A stretch of 64,000 bases of DNA from Flagellimonas marinaquae. Its GTDB lineage: Bacteria; Bacteroidota; Bacteroidia; Flavobacteriales; Flavobacteriaceae. This document shows positions 1-9,864 of the stretch, piece by piece. The stretch is taken from NCBI RefSeq assembly GCF_023716465.1, contig NZ_CP092415.1, positions 2,829,501 through 2,893,500 of the forward strand, given 5' to 3'. The notes beneath the pieces are model-generated. The model was not told where the DNA came from, did no database searches, and was given only the letters and a program-made list of their open reading frames with translations. The position numbers and the translations under genes are program-made. Positions within the stretch are counted from its first letter, which is position 1; each line of letters opens with the position of its first letter.

Positions 1-1428
1 TTATATCCGTTGATGAAAACTTTATATGTCTCACCATTGCAGGCATTGCGTGTGGTGGGGGATACAAGGTCGCGTCCAAAAAGGGCTACAATGGCAGTGG
101 GATTGGGCATTGTTCTTTTTGTACTGTGTTTTTCCTATTGGCTGTTGGGCAATTTTGAACGCTCTCTGGCTTTTGTTGGAGGTTTATTGGCCGTGTTTTT
201 GGTCCTAACTGCGGTTGCCCGTGCTTTTATGGCCCTGTTGAAGAAGTTTTTTCCAGATTCGTGGGGTTTTATTCCCCGCCAAAGTTTAAAGAATCTGTTC
301 CGACCGCAAAATCAGACTTTGGTTTTGGTGCTGTCCATAGGTATAGGAACATTTTTGATCAGTACCTTATATTTTACCAAGGATTTGCTTTTGGAAAAAG
401 CCTCCATAGAAGATAGTGCAAACAGCGCAAATATGATTCTTATGGATGTACAGAGCAATCAGGTCAGCGCTATATCCAAAACCATTACGGATTCAGGTTT
501 GCCCGTCATTGATCAAATTCCGATTGTTACCATGCGAGTGGAAAAACTCAACGGAAAACACGTGGAAGAAATTCGCAAGGACACCACGTCCCAAGTCGGT
601 CGGTGGATTCTGAACCACGAATTTAGGGTTACATACAGAGATACCCTTATCGGCTCGGAAAAAATAATCGAGGGCAGTTGGAGGGGTACGGCCAGTTCAA
701 ATTCCGATATTCCCATTTCAGTAAGTAGTGACTTTGCACGAATGGCAAGGGTAAGCGTTGGAGATCCGGTGGCCTTTAATGTGCAAGGAAGAATTATGGA
801 TACCCGGGTGCAAAGTATACGCGAAGTGGATTGGAGCAGGCTACAACCTAATTTTTCTGTGGTATTTCCAAAAGGAGTATTGGAAAATGCACCACAATTT
901 GGCGTAATCACCACAAGAACAAAGACCGATGTGGGTTCGGCAAAGCTACAGCAGCAATTGGTCAAACAATTTCCTAACGTTTCGATCTTAGATTTAAAAC
1001 GTATCTTAAGTTTGTTGGAAGAAATATTGGGTAAAATAAGTTGGGTCATCAATTTTATGGCATTCTTCAGCATATTCGTTGGTATTGCTGTTCTTATGGG
1101 AGCCATATATAGCAGTAAGCACCAACGGGTAAGACAGGGAGCCTTGCTCAGGACTTTGGGTGCCAAAGGTCACCAAATTTTAAAATTGATTGCCATCGAG
1201 TATTCTATTTTAGGCTTTTTAGGTGCGTTTATGGGCGTTGTGCTGGCTGTTTTCGGAAGCTCACTTTTGGCATGGGTCTTATTTGATACGGCATTTGCAC
1301 CATCCTGGATTCCATTTGCAATAATTCTTCCGGCCATTACGTTGTTGGTATTTGTGTTGGGAGTGGCCAATAGTTTAGGAATTGTGAGAAACTCCCCACT
1401 TTCGGTTTTAAAGAAGGAAAAGAGTTGA
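1..1428 (+). CDS. FtsX-type ABC transporter permease, 5'-truncated by window edge
   Basis: The reading frame is open to base 1, so the gene begins upstream; about 475 codons are visible. The visible part starts with the P-L-x-A-L-R segment typical after the first FtsX domain, followed by two hydrophobic segments, a long extracytoplasmic (MacB-PCD-like) stretch, and a C-terminal FtsX domain with three hydrophobic segments and the SPLxxL ending. Such large permeases (YbbP type, about 800 residues in full) pair with a LolD/YbbA-like ATPase and act in lipoprotein or lipid extraction or macrolide-type export. The substrate cannot be told from this. The ATPase, if adjacent, lies outside the window. 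Confidence 0.85.
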   Translation, partial: LYPLMKTLYVSPLQALRVVGDTRSRPKRATMAVGLGIVLFVLCFSYWLLGNFERSLAFVGGLLAVFLVLTAVARAFMALLKKFFPDSWGFIPRQSLKNLFRPQNQTLVLVLSIGIGTFLISTLYFTKDLLLEKASIEDSANSANMILMDVQSNQVSAISKTITDSGLPVIDQIPIVTMRVEKLNGKHVEEIRKDTTSQVGRWILNHEFRVTYRDTLIGSEKIIEGSWRGTASSNSDIPISVSSDFARMARVSVGDPVAFNVQGRIMDTRVQSIREVDWSRLQPNFSVVFPKGVLENAPQFGVITTRTKTDVGSAKLQQQLVKQFPNVSILDLKRILSLLEEILGKISWVINFMAFFSIFVGIAVLMGAIYSSKHQRVRQGALLRTLGAKGHQILKLIAIEYSILGFLGAFMGVVLAVFGSSLLAWVLFDTAFAPSWIPFAIILPAITLLVFVLGVANSLGIVRNSPLSVLKKEKS

Positions 1429-1839
1429 TCATAGTTTAAAAACTTAGATGTATTTCCTTTATACTGTGTAGGGACTCGACTTTACCCCATTATCTAGATG
1501 ATTAAAAACTCAGGGGGTTTTCAGGAAATCATAAAAAAAATTGCTCAAAATATTTTTATTAAAGTTTTTTTTATAATTTGTTAACGTTTTTTGGTAGTAT
1601 TTCAATTGGTTTTTAATCGAATCTAGGAAATAACAGCAACTTTCCTTTATTAAAGATTCTCTCTTTAAAAGAGAATATTAGGCGTCGGTACTTTTTTTGT
1701 TGAAAACTTAAAAAGATCCTCATATGGTTTGTTCTAACTGTTCTGTGTTATGTAATGATGATATGTTGAGAATTGGCAAAAAATTGCCCAATGCGAATAA
1801 TATTTGGATTGTGACATACCTAAAAAGAAAGGTGAAATA
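1429..1839. other. Intergenic region, AT-rich, upstream of the sigma factor
   Basis: About 410 bases without a convincing gene. A short inverted repeat (1656-1676, ATTCTCT/AGAGAAT arms) is present without a following T-run. A weak -7-like element AATATTTG lies at 1798-1805, with a TTG at 1773-1775 upstream (22-base spacer), and could drive the sigma factor gene. Small open frames here are not supported. Confidence 0.4.
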
Positions 1840-2394
1840 ATGGGCCAAAAAAGTTTTACAAACGAAACCTACCTCATTGAACAGCTGCAAAATGGCTGTA
1901 AAGAGGCCTATGCCCACTTGTTTGGCCTATACCATAGGGAGTTGTGCAATTATATGACTGCAATTTCGGGTAACCAAAAAGCTGCAGAGGATATTGCCCA
2001 ACAGACTTTCATCAAAATTTGGGACAACAGACGAAAACTTTCCGTTTCCGAAAATAAATTAAAGCGCTATTTATTTAAAATTGCCTATAATTTGTTTATC
2101 GACTCACAACGCAAAAAGAAGAAAGAATTTCAACTTTTGGAAAAATTAAAGGACGAAGCCTATTTGGAAATGGCCGAAACCGACAGCTCACTTTTTGAAG
2201 AGCGATTGAAAAAAGTAGAGCAAGAGATCGATAATTTGCCCGAACAATGCAAAAAAGTGTTCATTATGAGCAAAAGGGAAGGATTAAAATATCGGGAAAT
2301 CTCGGAACAACTTCAAATATCCATTAAAACAGTAGAGGTACACATGGCCAAGGCCATGAAACGACTTAGGGCACAATTGACTGTTTTTTTATAA
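1840..2394 (+). CDS. RNA polymerase ECF-type sigma factor
   Basis: A protein of 184 residues with sigma region 2 (EDIAQQTFIKIW, near residues 52-63) and a sigma-70 region 4 helix-turn-helix at the C-terminus (YREISEQLQISIKTVEVHMA). I chose the ATG at 1840; an in-frame TTG at 1804 would add 12 residues that do not fit the family. It belongs to the Bacteroidota ECF group linked to polysaccharide loci. The next gene is a FecR-type anti-sigma factor and then a SusC with an STN domain, the usual trans-envelope signalling trio. Inference: substrate binding at the receptor releases this factor, which then transcribes the SusCD genes. Confidence 0.92.
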   Translation: MGQKSFTNETYLIEQLQNGCKEAYAHLFGLYHRELCNYMTAISGNQKAAEDIAQQTFIKIWDNRRKLSVSENKLKRYLFKIAYNLFIDSQRKKKKEFQLLEKLKDEAYLEMAETDSSLFEERLKKVEQEIDNLPEQCKKVFIMSKREGLKYREISEQLQISIKTVEVHMAKAMKRLRAQLTVFL

Positions 2395-2549
2395 TTATTT
2401 ACTTCTCAAATGTCTGATTACTGGGATTTTATAGTCAATAAAACCCTTCTTTAATCATGGATTTCACATTTTAAATGTTAAAATTTTAAGTCCTTGTAAG
2501 GGTTTTTTAAAAATCTTGCGTCTCTTTTAAAAGTGACAATAATACTCAG

Positions 2550-3722
2550 ATGACCAAGATAGATATCAGAAGAATAATTACAAGGTACATCAACCAAGAA
2601 GCTTCGCAGGACGAATTGACGATTTTGTTCGAATGGATTCAAAAGGGAAATAATGCAGAAGTGTTCAAAAAGTTGGTGCAGGCAGATTTTTTGGTCAAGT
2701 ACGAAGATAAGCCTTGGGCTACCGAAGCTGCTTTTGAAAGTTTCTTGGATACCATTAAAGAAAAAGAAAACAGAAAGATCAGGTCGTTGTTTGTGCGAGA
2801 GCATGTTTGGAAGTATGCTGCCGTAATCATGATTGTTTTAGGTTCCTCACTGTACTTTTTGCTCAATCAGAACCCGTTGGGGGACATTCAGGTGAATTTA
2901 GACCCCAATCAAATTACCATACAATTGGATAATGGTGAGATTTTGACCATTGATCCAGAAACCAATGCTACGGTAAAAAGTAAAAAGGGCAATACGGTAG
3001 TATCTTTTGTAAATGGAGTTTTGAGTCAAACCGAAGAAGGTGAGAACAAAGGAGAGGTTGCTCATAATACCATTAGGGTTCCTTACGGCAAAAACCTTTC
3101 CGTTACGTTGCAAGACGGTTCCGTGGTGATGTTGAATTCTGGTTCAAGCCTTACGTATCCTTCCAGTTTTGAAAACTTGGACAAACGGGAAGTTGCCCTA
3201 AACGGAGAGGGCTTTTTTGAAATAGCGAAAAACCCCGAAAAACCTTTCATAGTTAAAACAGAAACTATGTACACTCAGGTTTTTGGAACGGTATTTAATG
3301 TTTCCGCCTATAAGGAAGATGGTCCAAGCGAAGTGGTGTTGGTAGAAGGGTCAGTTGGTGTTGGTGAGTTTAATGGTTTGGTAAACAGTGACTTGCAAAT
3401 GATAGTGCCATCGCAAAAAGCTACCAAATCTGAAGGAAAGGGCTTTATCGTGGAACATGTGGATGTGTCCTCATATATATCGTGGACCAAGGGAATATTG
3501 GCTTTTGAAAATGAATCCATGGCACAGATCATAAATCGTTTACAGCGTCAGTACGATATAAAAATCGTGAATCAATACAGAGAATTGGGAGAACGGAGAT
3601 TTACGGGTATGTTCGATGAGGAATCTATAGATAATGTGCTCAGAACCATACAAGCACATACACATTTTAAATACGAAGTTGAAGGAAATACGATAACAAT
3701 AAAAAAGAACAAAAAAGAATAG
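2550..3722 (+). CDS. FecR-family anti-sigma factor
   Basis: A protein of 390 residues with a short cytoplasmic N-terminal helical domain that would bind the sigma factor, one membrane segment near residues 88-106, a periplasmic FecR beta domain (IRVPYGKNLSVTLQDGS and following, about residues 175-275) and a C-terminal DUF4974-type region (about 305-385). Such proteins hold an ECF sigma factor at the membrane and read the STN domain of a partner TonB-dependent receptor. It lies 155 bases after the sigma gene and 64 before susC, with all three on the same strand. The ATG at 2550 is the natural start. Confidence 0.93.
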   Translation: MTKIDIRRIITRYINQEASQDELTILFEWIQKGNNAEVFKKLVQADFLVKYEDKPWATEAAFESFLDTIKEKENRKIRSLFVREHVWKYAAVIMIVLGSSLYFLLNQNPLGDIQVNLDPNQITIQLDNGEILTIDPETNATVKSKKGNTVVSFVNGVLSQTEEGENKGEVAHNTIRVPYGKNLSVTLQDGSVVMLNSGSSLTYPSSFENLDKREVALNGEGFFEIAKNPEKPFIVKTETMYTQVFGTVFNVSAYKEDGPSEVVLVEGSVGVGEFNGLVNSDLQMIVPSQKATKSEGKGFIVEHVDVSSYISWTKGILAFENESMAQIINRLQRQYDIKIVNQYRELGERRFTGMFDEESIDNVLRTIQAHTHFKYEVEGNTITIKKNKKE

Positions 3723-3786
3723 TGCCTATGATGTGAAAACCTTTAGAAACCAAAAAACTTAAATTACTAACTAGACTAATTCAATT

Positions 3787-6700
3787 ATGAAAAAAACCAA
3801 GACTATATGTGCCATAGTTCCTAAACTCGGGCAAAAATTGCTTTATGGATTTTTCCTGCTCTTTATGTTTGGGCAAGTCAATGCAGCGTCTTGCGCGCAA
3901 TATGATAAAGTGGCCGCGAACTTTGATGACACACGATTGAGTGATGTGTTCGAAACCATCACAGAAACAACAGGTTATAAGTTCTTTTATGAGGCCACCG
4001 AGGTCAACATAAACCGAAAAGTAACCGTAAACGGTGCAAATCTTTGCATCGAGGATTTCTTAAAAGAGGTATTTAAAGGTACCGACCTTTCTTTTGAGAT
4101 CATTGCTAGACAAATAGTGGTGAAAAAGAAAGAAAAGACTTTGAAAAGCCTAGTTCCACAAAAGAAGATCAATGCTGAAAACCCGCCACAGTCCAACTTA
4201 ACCGGGGTTGTATTGGATAATGCAGGAATTCCGTTGGCAGGAGCTACCATTATAGCAAAGGGTACCACGGTTGGGGCTACTACGGATTTTGATGGTAATT
4301 TCGAAATTACCATGCCATCCGGTGTAACGGTAATCAGAGTTACCTACATTGGTTTTAAGGCAAAAGAAGTCGATGTTGCCGGACAAACTTCCGTTAATAT
4401 CACCCTGGAACAAGATGCTGCCGCTCTAGAAGAGGTAGTAGTTGTTGGATACGGTACATTGGCAAAGAAAAAAGTAACCGGGTCTGTGGTTTCCATTACT
4501 CCGGAAACCATAACCGAAGTACCGGCTCTTACTCCGGAAAGCGCCCTTATTGGACAAGTAACAGGTGTTCAGGTGCAAGAAGTTTCTGGTGAACCAGGTG
4601 CTGCACCGAATATTCGAGTTAGGGGTTCGGGATCTATTTCTGCGGGAAACGATCCATTGTTCGTGGTAGATGGGATTCCTATTTCACGAAACCTTACATC
4701 ATCTAGTCAATTGGGTGGGGTGGCAAGCCAAAGAGCTGCGTTTCAGCCTCCTACAATTAACCCATTGGCAACCTTGAACCCAAATGATATTGAGTCTATC
4801 CAAGTATTGAAAGATGCCAGTGCCGCTGCCATTTATGGTTCAAGAGGTGGTAACGGTGTTCTTTTGATCACTACAAAAAAAGGATCTAACAATGATGAAG
4901 GAGTTTTTTCCTTTGATTCTTATGTGAGTATTCAATCGGTAGCCAACAAATTGGATTTGATGAATGCCGAGGAACTCATAGATTTTACGAGAGATGCAAG
5001 AAACAATGCGTATCTTCAGGATGTTCCGGGAGCATCTGTCGATGATCCGATCGGTCCTGGTGATAGAGGAAATGCTAATTATGAGATGCCGGAATCATTC
5101 CTTAACTGGGATGGAACCGATACCGATTGGCAAGATATTATGTTCAAGACAGGGGTAGTGCAGAGCTATAACTTTTCCTATGCATCACCGGTAAGAAATA
5201 AAACTAGTTTTTACGCTTCTACAGGATATTTTTCGCAGACTGGTATTATTGACAAGGCCAAGTTTGAAAGATATTCCGTATTGTTGAACGTAAATTCCCA
5301 ATTAACGGAAAAACTGAACCTTGACCTAAGGTTGGCTCCTACGGTGACAGAGAACCAAAGAGTTCCGGCAAATTCACCATATTTTGGAACACCTCCGGGA
5401 ATTGTATATTCCGGTATAGTTCACTCGCCAACAGTTGCTCCATACAATCCCGATGGAACAATCAACCAGCTGAACAACCAGTCTTATTTAGGAGGAGGTA
5501 CAACTACAGCGAGTAACCCATTGGCCATTATTGAAGCGGTGGATGATCAAATATTCCAGTTTCAAACAAGAGGTAATCTTGCCTTGACCTATGATATTCT
5601 TCCGGAATTAAGCTTCAAGACCTTTGGTGGGGTTTACATCAACCTATACAACCAAGATTTTTACAGGGCCAGTACGTTGTTATATCGTAATTCGGCAGAT
5701 GGGAATCCATACGGACAAGCATCTTCTTCTACGGAGACCAACTGGTTGTGGGAGAACACCTTGAACTGGACCAAGGAGTTCGGCGATCACTATATAGACG
5801 CAGTAGTTGGTTATACAGCGCAAAAGGACAATGTACACCTGAAAAGTGTTTTGGCCAATAATTATCCGGACGATCTTGTGCCGACCGTTAGTGGTGGACA
5901 GGTGTATGGCGGTACTGCCATTAAAGAGCAGTGGTCTTTATTGTCCAGCTTGTTTAGGGTGAATTATAGTTACAAGGATAAATATTTGTTTACTGGAACT
6001 TTCCGTTCCGATAAATCTTCTCGTTTTGGTAAAAACAACCAAACAGGATACTTCCCTTCCTTTTCTTTGGGATGGAGATTGAACGAAGAGGACTTTTTGG
6101 CGGATTCAGAAACTATATCCGAACTTAAATTGCGTGCCAGCTGGGGACAAACAGGTAACTTTGAGATTCCGAATTATGGGGCTGTTGGTCTTTTATCGCC
6201 TCAGAACTATAACCTTGGAGGAAACCAAATCAATGGTCTTGTACAGAGCACAATTCCAAACCCAAACCTAACTTGGGAAAAATCCGAGCAAATAGATTTA
6301 GGTATAGAATTAGGGTTGTTCAACAACAGAGTTTTCCTTTTGGCCGATTACTACGACACTAAAACAAGGGATTTGTTGCTTAACGTGGCCATTTCTTCAG
6401 TTTCTGGTTTCGAGACCACTTTAAGAAATTTGGGAGAAGTACAAAACAGAGGTTTTGAACTTGCTTTGAGCACCAAGAACTTTGTAGGTGAGGATTTTAC
6501 TTGGAATACCGATGTTAATTTCTCCACCAACAAAAACGAAGTACTTTCCCTGAACGAGGGCAATGAGCCTATTTATTCTTCAGGTAGTGCGGGTGTACGA
6601 CACGTAACCAGGGTAGGAGATCCTATCGGTAGCTACTATGGTTATGTAGTGGACGGAGTATATCAATCCCAAGCTGAGATTGATGCTGCACCATTCGATA

Positions 6701-7314
6701 CACAAGCGCCCGATCCAGCACCTGGGGATTTCCGATTCAAGGATATCGATGGTGACGGAGAGATCACTCCAGATGATAGAACCGTAACAGGAAGTTACTT
6801 TCCGGATTTTAACTGGGGTATTAACAACAGGCTGACCTACAAGAACATCGATTTCAGTTTCTTGATTCAAGGTGTGGAAGGCAATGAAATTCTAAACCTG
6901 ACTTCAAGACACATGAAGAACGGTGAGGCCAACTTTAACTCCTATGCCATATTCAATGACCGTTGGATATCGGAATCCCAACCAGGAAGCGGTTCTGTGC
7001 CAAGGGCGGATAGGGTATCCGGAAATCACGGTAACAACAATAGACCTTCTTCTTTTCAAGTAGAGGACGGTTCTTATGTTCGATTAAGAAATGTAACCTT
7101 GGGTTACACTTTGCCGACCGATAAGTTTTTTGGAAGCAAAATTCAGAAACTTAGGTTCTATGTTACGGGAACAAACCTCTTTACCATTACCGATTACCTC
7201 GGTTATAACCCAGAGGTTAGTAGCATTACCACGAATAGTTTAACCCCTGGGGAGGACTATGGAGCATTTCCATTGGCTAAATCCTTTACCTTGGGCGTAA
7301 ACCTTAAGTTCTAA
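3787..7314 (+). CDS. SusC/RagA-family TonB-dependent outer-membrane receptor with STN domain
   Basis: A protein of 1175 residues. In order: a long signal sequence ending near the AASCAQ stretch, a secretin/TonB short N-terminal (STN) domain (about 35-115), a carboxypeptidase-D-like regulatory repeat starting NLTGVVLDNAG (about 138-210), the LEEVVVVGYGT SusC signature (about 214-224), a plug with the GNDPLFVVDGIP motif, and a 22-strand-type barrel ending in F-T-L-G-V-N-L-K-F. It imports oligosaccharides with its SusD partner, energised by TonB. The STN domain implies that it also signals to the upstream FecR/sigma pair. It is 17 bases from the SusD gene, so both are probably one transcript. 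The substrate cannot be deduced. Confidence 0.96.
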   Translation: MKKTKTICAIVPKLGQKLLYGFFLLFMFGQVNAASCAQYDKVAANFDDTRLSDVFETITETTGYKFFYEATEVNINRKVTVNGANLCIEDFLKEVFKGTDLSFEIIARQIVVKKKEKTLKSLVPQKKINAENPPQSNLTGVVLDNAGIPLAGATIIAKGTTVGATTDFDGNFEITMPSGVTVIRVTYIGFKAKEVDVAGQTSVNITLEQDAAALEEVVVVGYGTLAKKKVTGSVVSITPETITEVPALTPESALIGQVTGVQVQEVSGEPGAAPNIRVRGSGSISAGNDPLFVVDGIPISRNLTSSSQLGGVASQRAAFQPPTINPLATLNPNDIESIQVLKDASAAAIYGSRGGNGVLLITTKKGSNNDEGVFSFDSYVSIQSVANKLDLMNAEELIDFTRDARNNAYLQDVPGASVDDPIGPGDRGNANYEMPESFLNWDGTDTDWQDIMFKTGVVQSYNFSYASPVRNKTSFYASTGYFSQTGIIDKAKFERYSVLLNVNSQLTEKLNLDLRLAPTVTENQRVPANSPYFGTPPGIVYSGIVHSPTVAPYNPDGTINQLNNQSYLGGGTTTASNPLAIIEAVDDQIFQFQTRGNLALTYDILPELSFKTFGGVYINLYNQDFYRASTLLYRNSADGNPYGQASSSTETNWLWENTLNWTKEFGDHYIDAVVGYTAQKDNVHLKSVLANNYPDDLVPTVSGGQVYGGTAIKEQWSLLSSLFRVNYSYKDKYLFTGTFRSDKSSRFGKNNQTGYFPSFSLGWRLNEEDFLADSETISELKLRASWGQTGNFEIPNYGAVGLLSPQNYNLGGNQINGLVQSTIPNPNLTWEKSEQIDLGIELGLFNNRVFLLADYYDTKTRDLLLNVAISSVSGFETTLRNLGEVQNRGFELALSTKNFVGEDFTWNTDVNFSTNKNEVLSLNEGNEPIYSSGSAGVRHVTRVGDPIGSYYGYVVDGVYQSQAEIDAAPFDTQAPDPAPGDFRFKDIDGDGEITPDDRTVTGSYFPDFNWGINNRLTYKNIDFSFLIQGVEGNEILNLTSRHMKNGEANFNSYAIFNDRWISESQPGSGSVPRADRVSGNHGNNNRPSSFQVEDGSYVRLRNVTLGYTLPTDKFFGSKIQKLRFYVTGTNLFTITDYLGYNPEVSSITTNSLTPGEDYGAFPLAKSFTLGVNLKF

Positions 7315-7331
7315 CCTAAAAACTGAGAAAA

Positions 7332-8711
7332 ATGAAACGAATTCTATATATAATGCTATGCACGGCACTATTTACCGGGTGTAGTGAAGATTTTACCGAT
7401 CTAGCACCAATTTCCAATAGGAACGAGGCGGACTTCTATAACACTGCGGAAGATTTTGAAGCCGCTGTTACCGCCAGTTATGCCGGTCTTCAAAGCACTG
7501 GTGTTTATGGTAGAGGGTATTGGACCATGTTCGAGATGCGAAGCGATAATACAGATCAAGGTCCGGATGCTACCGGATTGGCACGTCAGTATACCGAAAT
7601 AAATGCATTTACCGAAGACGCCTTGAACGAGCAGGTTACCTCTGCATGGAGCGAATCTTACAGGGTAATAGCCAATTGTAACGTTATCTTGGATCGTATT
7701 CCAAATGTTGAGTTGGACGCAGCACTTAGTGATCAACTTGCTGGTGAAGCATTGTTTATTCGATCTTTAATGTACTACCATTTGGCAATCGGTTTTGGCA
7801 ATATTCCCTTGCAGTTGACCCCATTTGTGGCTGGAGACGAGCTTACGCAAGTGGACGAAACTACAGTGCTACAACAATTGGTCACCGACTTGACCACTGC
7901 AGAACAAGGTTTGCCAGTATCCTACAGCGGAAGCGAAGTGGGTAAAGCGACCAAGGGAGCTGCAGCAACATTGTTGGCCAAAGTATTGTTGACATTGGGA
8001 GAAAATTCCGCCGCAGAAACCGTGCTCAGAAGAATTATTGCCAACTATGGTTACGAATTAGTACCAAATTATTCGGATCTATGGGGCGTGTCCAACGAGA
8101 ACAATGTAGAGTCCATTTTCGAAGTGCAGTATATCAGTGGAGGAATTGGTCAAGGTAGTTTGTTTACCAACGATTTTTCACCAAGTACCGATCTGCAGAC
8201 CGGATCTGGTTTTGGTAGAAACCGTCCAACGCAATCTATGATGGATGCTTACGAAGATGGAGATTTGAGATATGATGTTTCCATGGCAGCTACTTACGAA
8301 AACCTTGAAGGTGAAACCGTTGAGCAGCTACATGTGAAGAAATATCAATCAGATTTGGCCATAGAAAACGATTCTGATATCAATTTTGTGGTGTTCCGTT
8401 ATGCCGATGTATTGTTGATGCTTGCCGAAGCCTTGGGTGAAACATCAGAAAGCTACGATTTGATAAATGAAGTTAGAAATAGAGCAGGATTGGCAGATAT
8501 CGATGCATCCAGCCCAGGAACTTTTGAAGAAAAGTTGTTGCAGGAAAGAAGAGTTGAACTCGCTTTTGAGAACCATCGATGGGCAGATCTTAAACGTTTC
8601 AATGCAACGGATAAGGTAATTGATGCAGAGGACTTTATAACAGGCACAAAAGAATATTTCTATATCCCACAAAGGGAGATGGACATCAATCCAAATTTTG
8701 TGCAAAACTAA
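7332..8711 (+). CDS. SusD/RagB-family glycan-binding lipoprotein
   Basis: A protein of 459 residues with a lipoprotein signal peptide (LFTGC lipobox, Cys16), an N-terminal SusD-like helical region, tetratricopeptide-like helices, and the C-terminal RagB/SusD block ending LLQERRVELAFENHRW and FYIPQREMDINP. It acts on the outer surface as the lid and binding partner of the adjacent SusC. The nearly 200 bases after it hold a large inverted repeat before the next gene. Confidence 0.95.
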   Translation: MKRILYIMLCTALFTGCSEDFTDLAPISNRNEADFYNTAEDFEAAVTASYAGLQSTGVYGRGYWTMFEMRSDNTDQGPDATGLARQYTEINAFTEDALNEQVTSAWSESYRVIANCNVILDRIPNVELDAALSDQLAGEALFIRSLMYYHLAIGFGNIPLQLTPFVAGDELTQVDETTVLQQLVTDLTTAEQGLPVSYSGSEVGKATKGAAATLLAKVLLTLGENSAAETVLRRIIANYGYELVPNYSDLWGVSNENNVESIFEVQYISGGIGQGSLFTNDFSPSTDLQTGSGFGRNRPTQSMMDAYEDGDLRYDVSMAATYENLEGETVEQLHVKKYQSDLAIENDSDINFVVFRYADVLLMLAEALGETSESYDLINEVRNRAGLADIDASSPGTFEEKLLQERRVELAFENHRWADLKRFNATDKVIDAEDFITGTKEYFYIPQREMDINPNFVQN

Positions 8712-8757
8712 AGATCGACAACGAAGTATTCGTGAGTTTATGTTTTGTTTTCATTCA

Positions 8758-8830
8758 TTAAGTTAGTTTGTTTGATCGGTCCCAAACCATGGATTACCTA
8801 CTTATACCTATGGACGATCAACTAACTTAA
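8758..8830. repeat. Large imperfect inverted repeat between susD and the PIG-L gene
   Basis: The left arm (TTAAGTTAGT, then TGATCGGTCC) pairs with the right arm GGACGATCAACTAACTTAA (8812-8830), with a 5-base bulge on the left arm. An inner CCAT/ATGG pair (8788-8791 with 8810-8813) lies across the loop. There is no clear T-run, so it is not a classical intrinsic terminator. It could be a 3'-end or processing structure for the SusCD transcript, a regulator binding region, or a small RNA element. Confidence 0.6.
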
Positions 8831-8919
8831 AGTGTTGAAAAAGAATAGTGTAGTTGCTTTTTTATAAAGTGACCAGGAACAGAATTATAAAATAATAACC
8901 TAATAAATAAAATAGTAAG

Positions 8920-9807
8920 ATGAGAAAGTTAATTATGGCTGTTTGCTTATGCTTTGCCGTGGCAACATTGCAGGCACAACAAAAAAAAGTGTTGAATATT
9001 CTGGCCATCGGAGCACACCCGGATGATTGTGATTCCAAATTTGGTGGAACTGCAGCTTTGTTCGCTAAAATGGGACATAATGTAAAGTTCCTATCGTTGA
9101 CCAATGGTGATGCAGGCCACCATGCAATGGGAGGCGGTATTTTAGGCAAAAAGCGAAGACAAGAATCTGTAAATGCCGCTAAGGCATTGGGTATTGCAGA
9201 GTACGAAGTATTGGACAATCACGATGGTGAATTGTTGCCTACTTTAAATGTTCGTTTGGAGGTAATCCGCAGAATACGTGATTGGAACGCAGATATTGTT
9301 TTGGGCCTTAGACCCAACGATTATCACCCAGACCATAGAAATGCAGGTTCAGTGGTACAAGATGCAGCTTACATGAACATAGTTCCCAATGTAGCTCCCG
9401 ATACCCCACCACTAAAAAAGAACCCGGTATTCCTTTACATGAGCGATCATTTCCAAAAGCCTTATCCATTCATAAAGGATATAGCGGTAATTGTGGACGA
9501 TGTAATCGATGTAAAAGTAAAAGGTTTGGCAGCTCACGATTCCCAGATGTTCGAATGGTTGCCTTGGACAAGAGGTGTAGACCTTTCTACCATACCAACA
9601 GAGGAAAAAGCAAGATTGGCATGGCTAAAAGAAAGATGGATGGACAGAAAACCGGATGCAAGCACATTGGAAGCTGTTAAAAAATGGTACCCAAATGTAG
9701 ATGTGTCAAAAGTTAAACAAGTAGAGGTTTTCGAAATTTGTGAATACGGAAAGCAACCTACCGAAGAGGAAATCAAAGAAATGTTCCCAATGTTGGGTTC
9801 TAAATAA
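8920..9807 (+). CDS. Secreted PIG-L (LmbE-like) family N-deacetylase
   Basis: A protein of 295 residues with a cleavable signal peptide ending in LQAQ (about residue 20). The zinc-binding AHPDD motif is at residues 32-36, and a second metal histidine lies in the HPDHRNAG segment. PIG-L enzymes are zinc-dependent and mostly remove acetyl groups from GlcNAc-type sugars; some act on other N-acyl groups or in bacillithiol synthesis. The position just after SusCD and before sugar uptake genes suggests periplasmic deacetylation of an N-acetyl sugar released from the imported glycan (inference). 57 bases separate it from the transporter gene. Confidence 0.88.
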   Translation: MRKLIMAVCLCFAVATLQAQQKKVLNILAIGAHPDDCDSKFGGTAALFAKMGHNVKFLSLTNGDAGHHAMGGGILGKKRRQESVNAAKALGIAEYEVLDNHDGELLPTLNVRLEVIRRIRDWNADIVLGLRPNDYHPDHRNAGSVVQDAAYMNIVPNVAPDTPPLKKNPVFLYMSDHFQKPYPFIKDIAVIVDDVIDVKVKGLAAHDSQMFEWLPWTRGVDLSTIPTEEKARLAWLKERWMDRKPDASTLEAVKKWYPNVDVSKVKQVEVFEICEYGKQPTEEEIKEMFPMLGSK

Positions 9808-9864
9808 GAAAATAGGCATTGACCACCCAGGAAAAATCCAAGTGTAATTAACCAACCAATTAAA

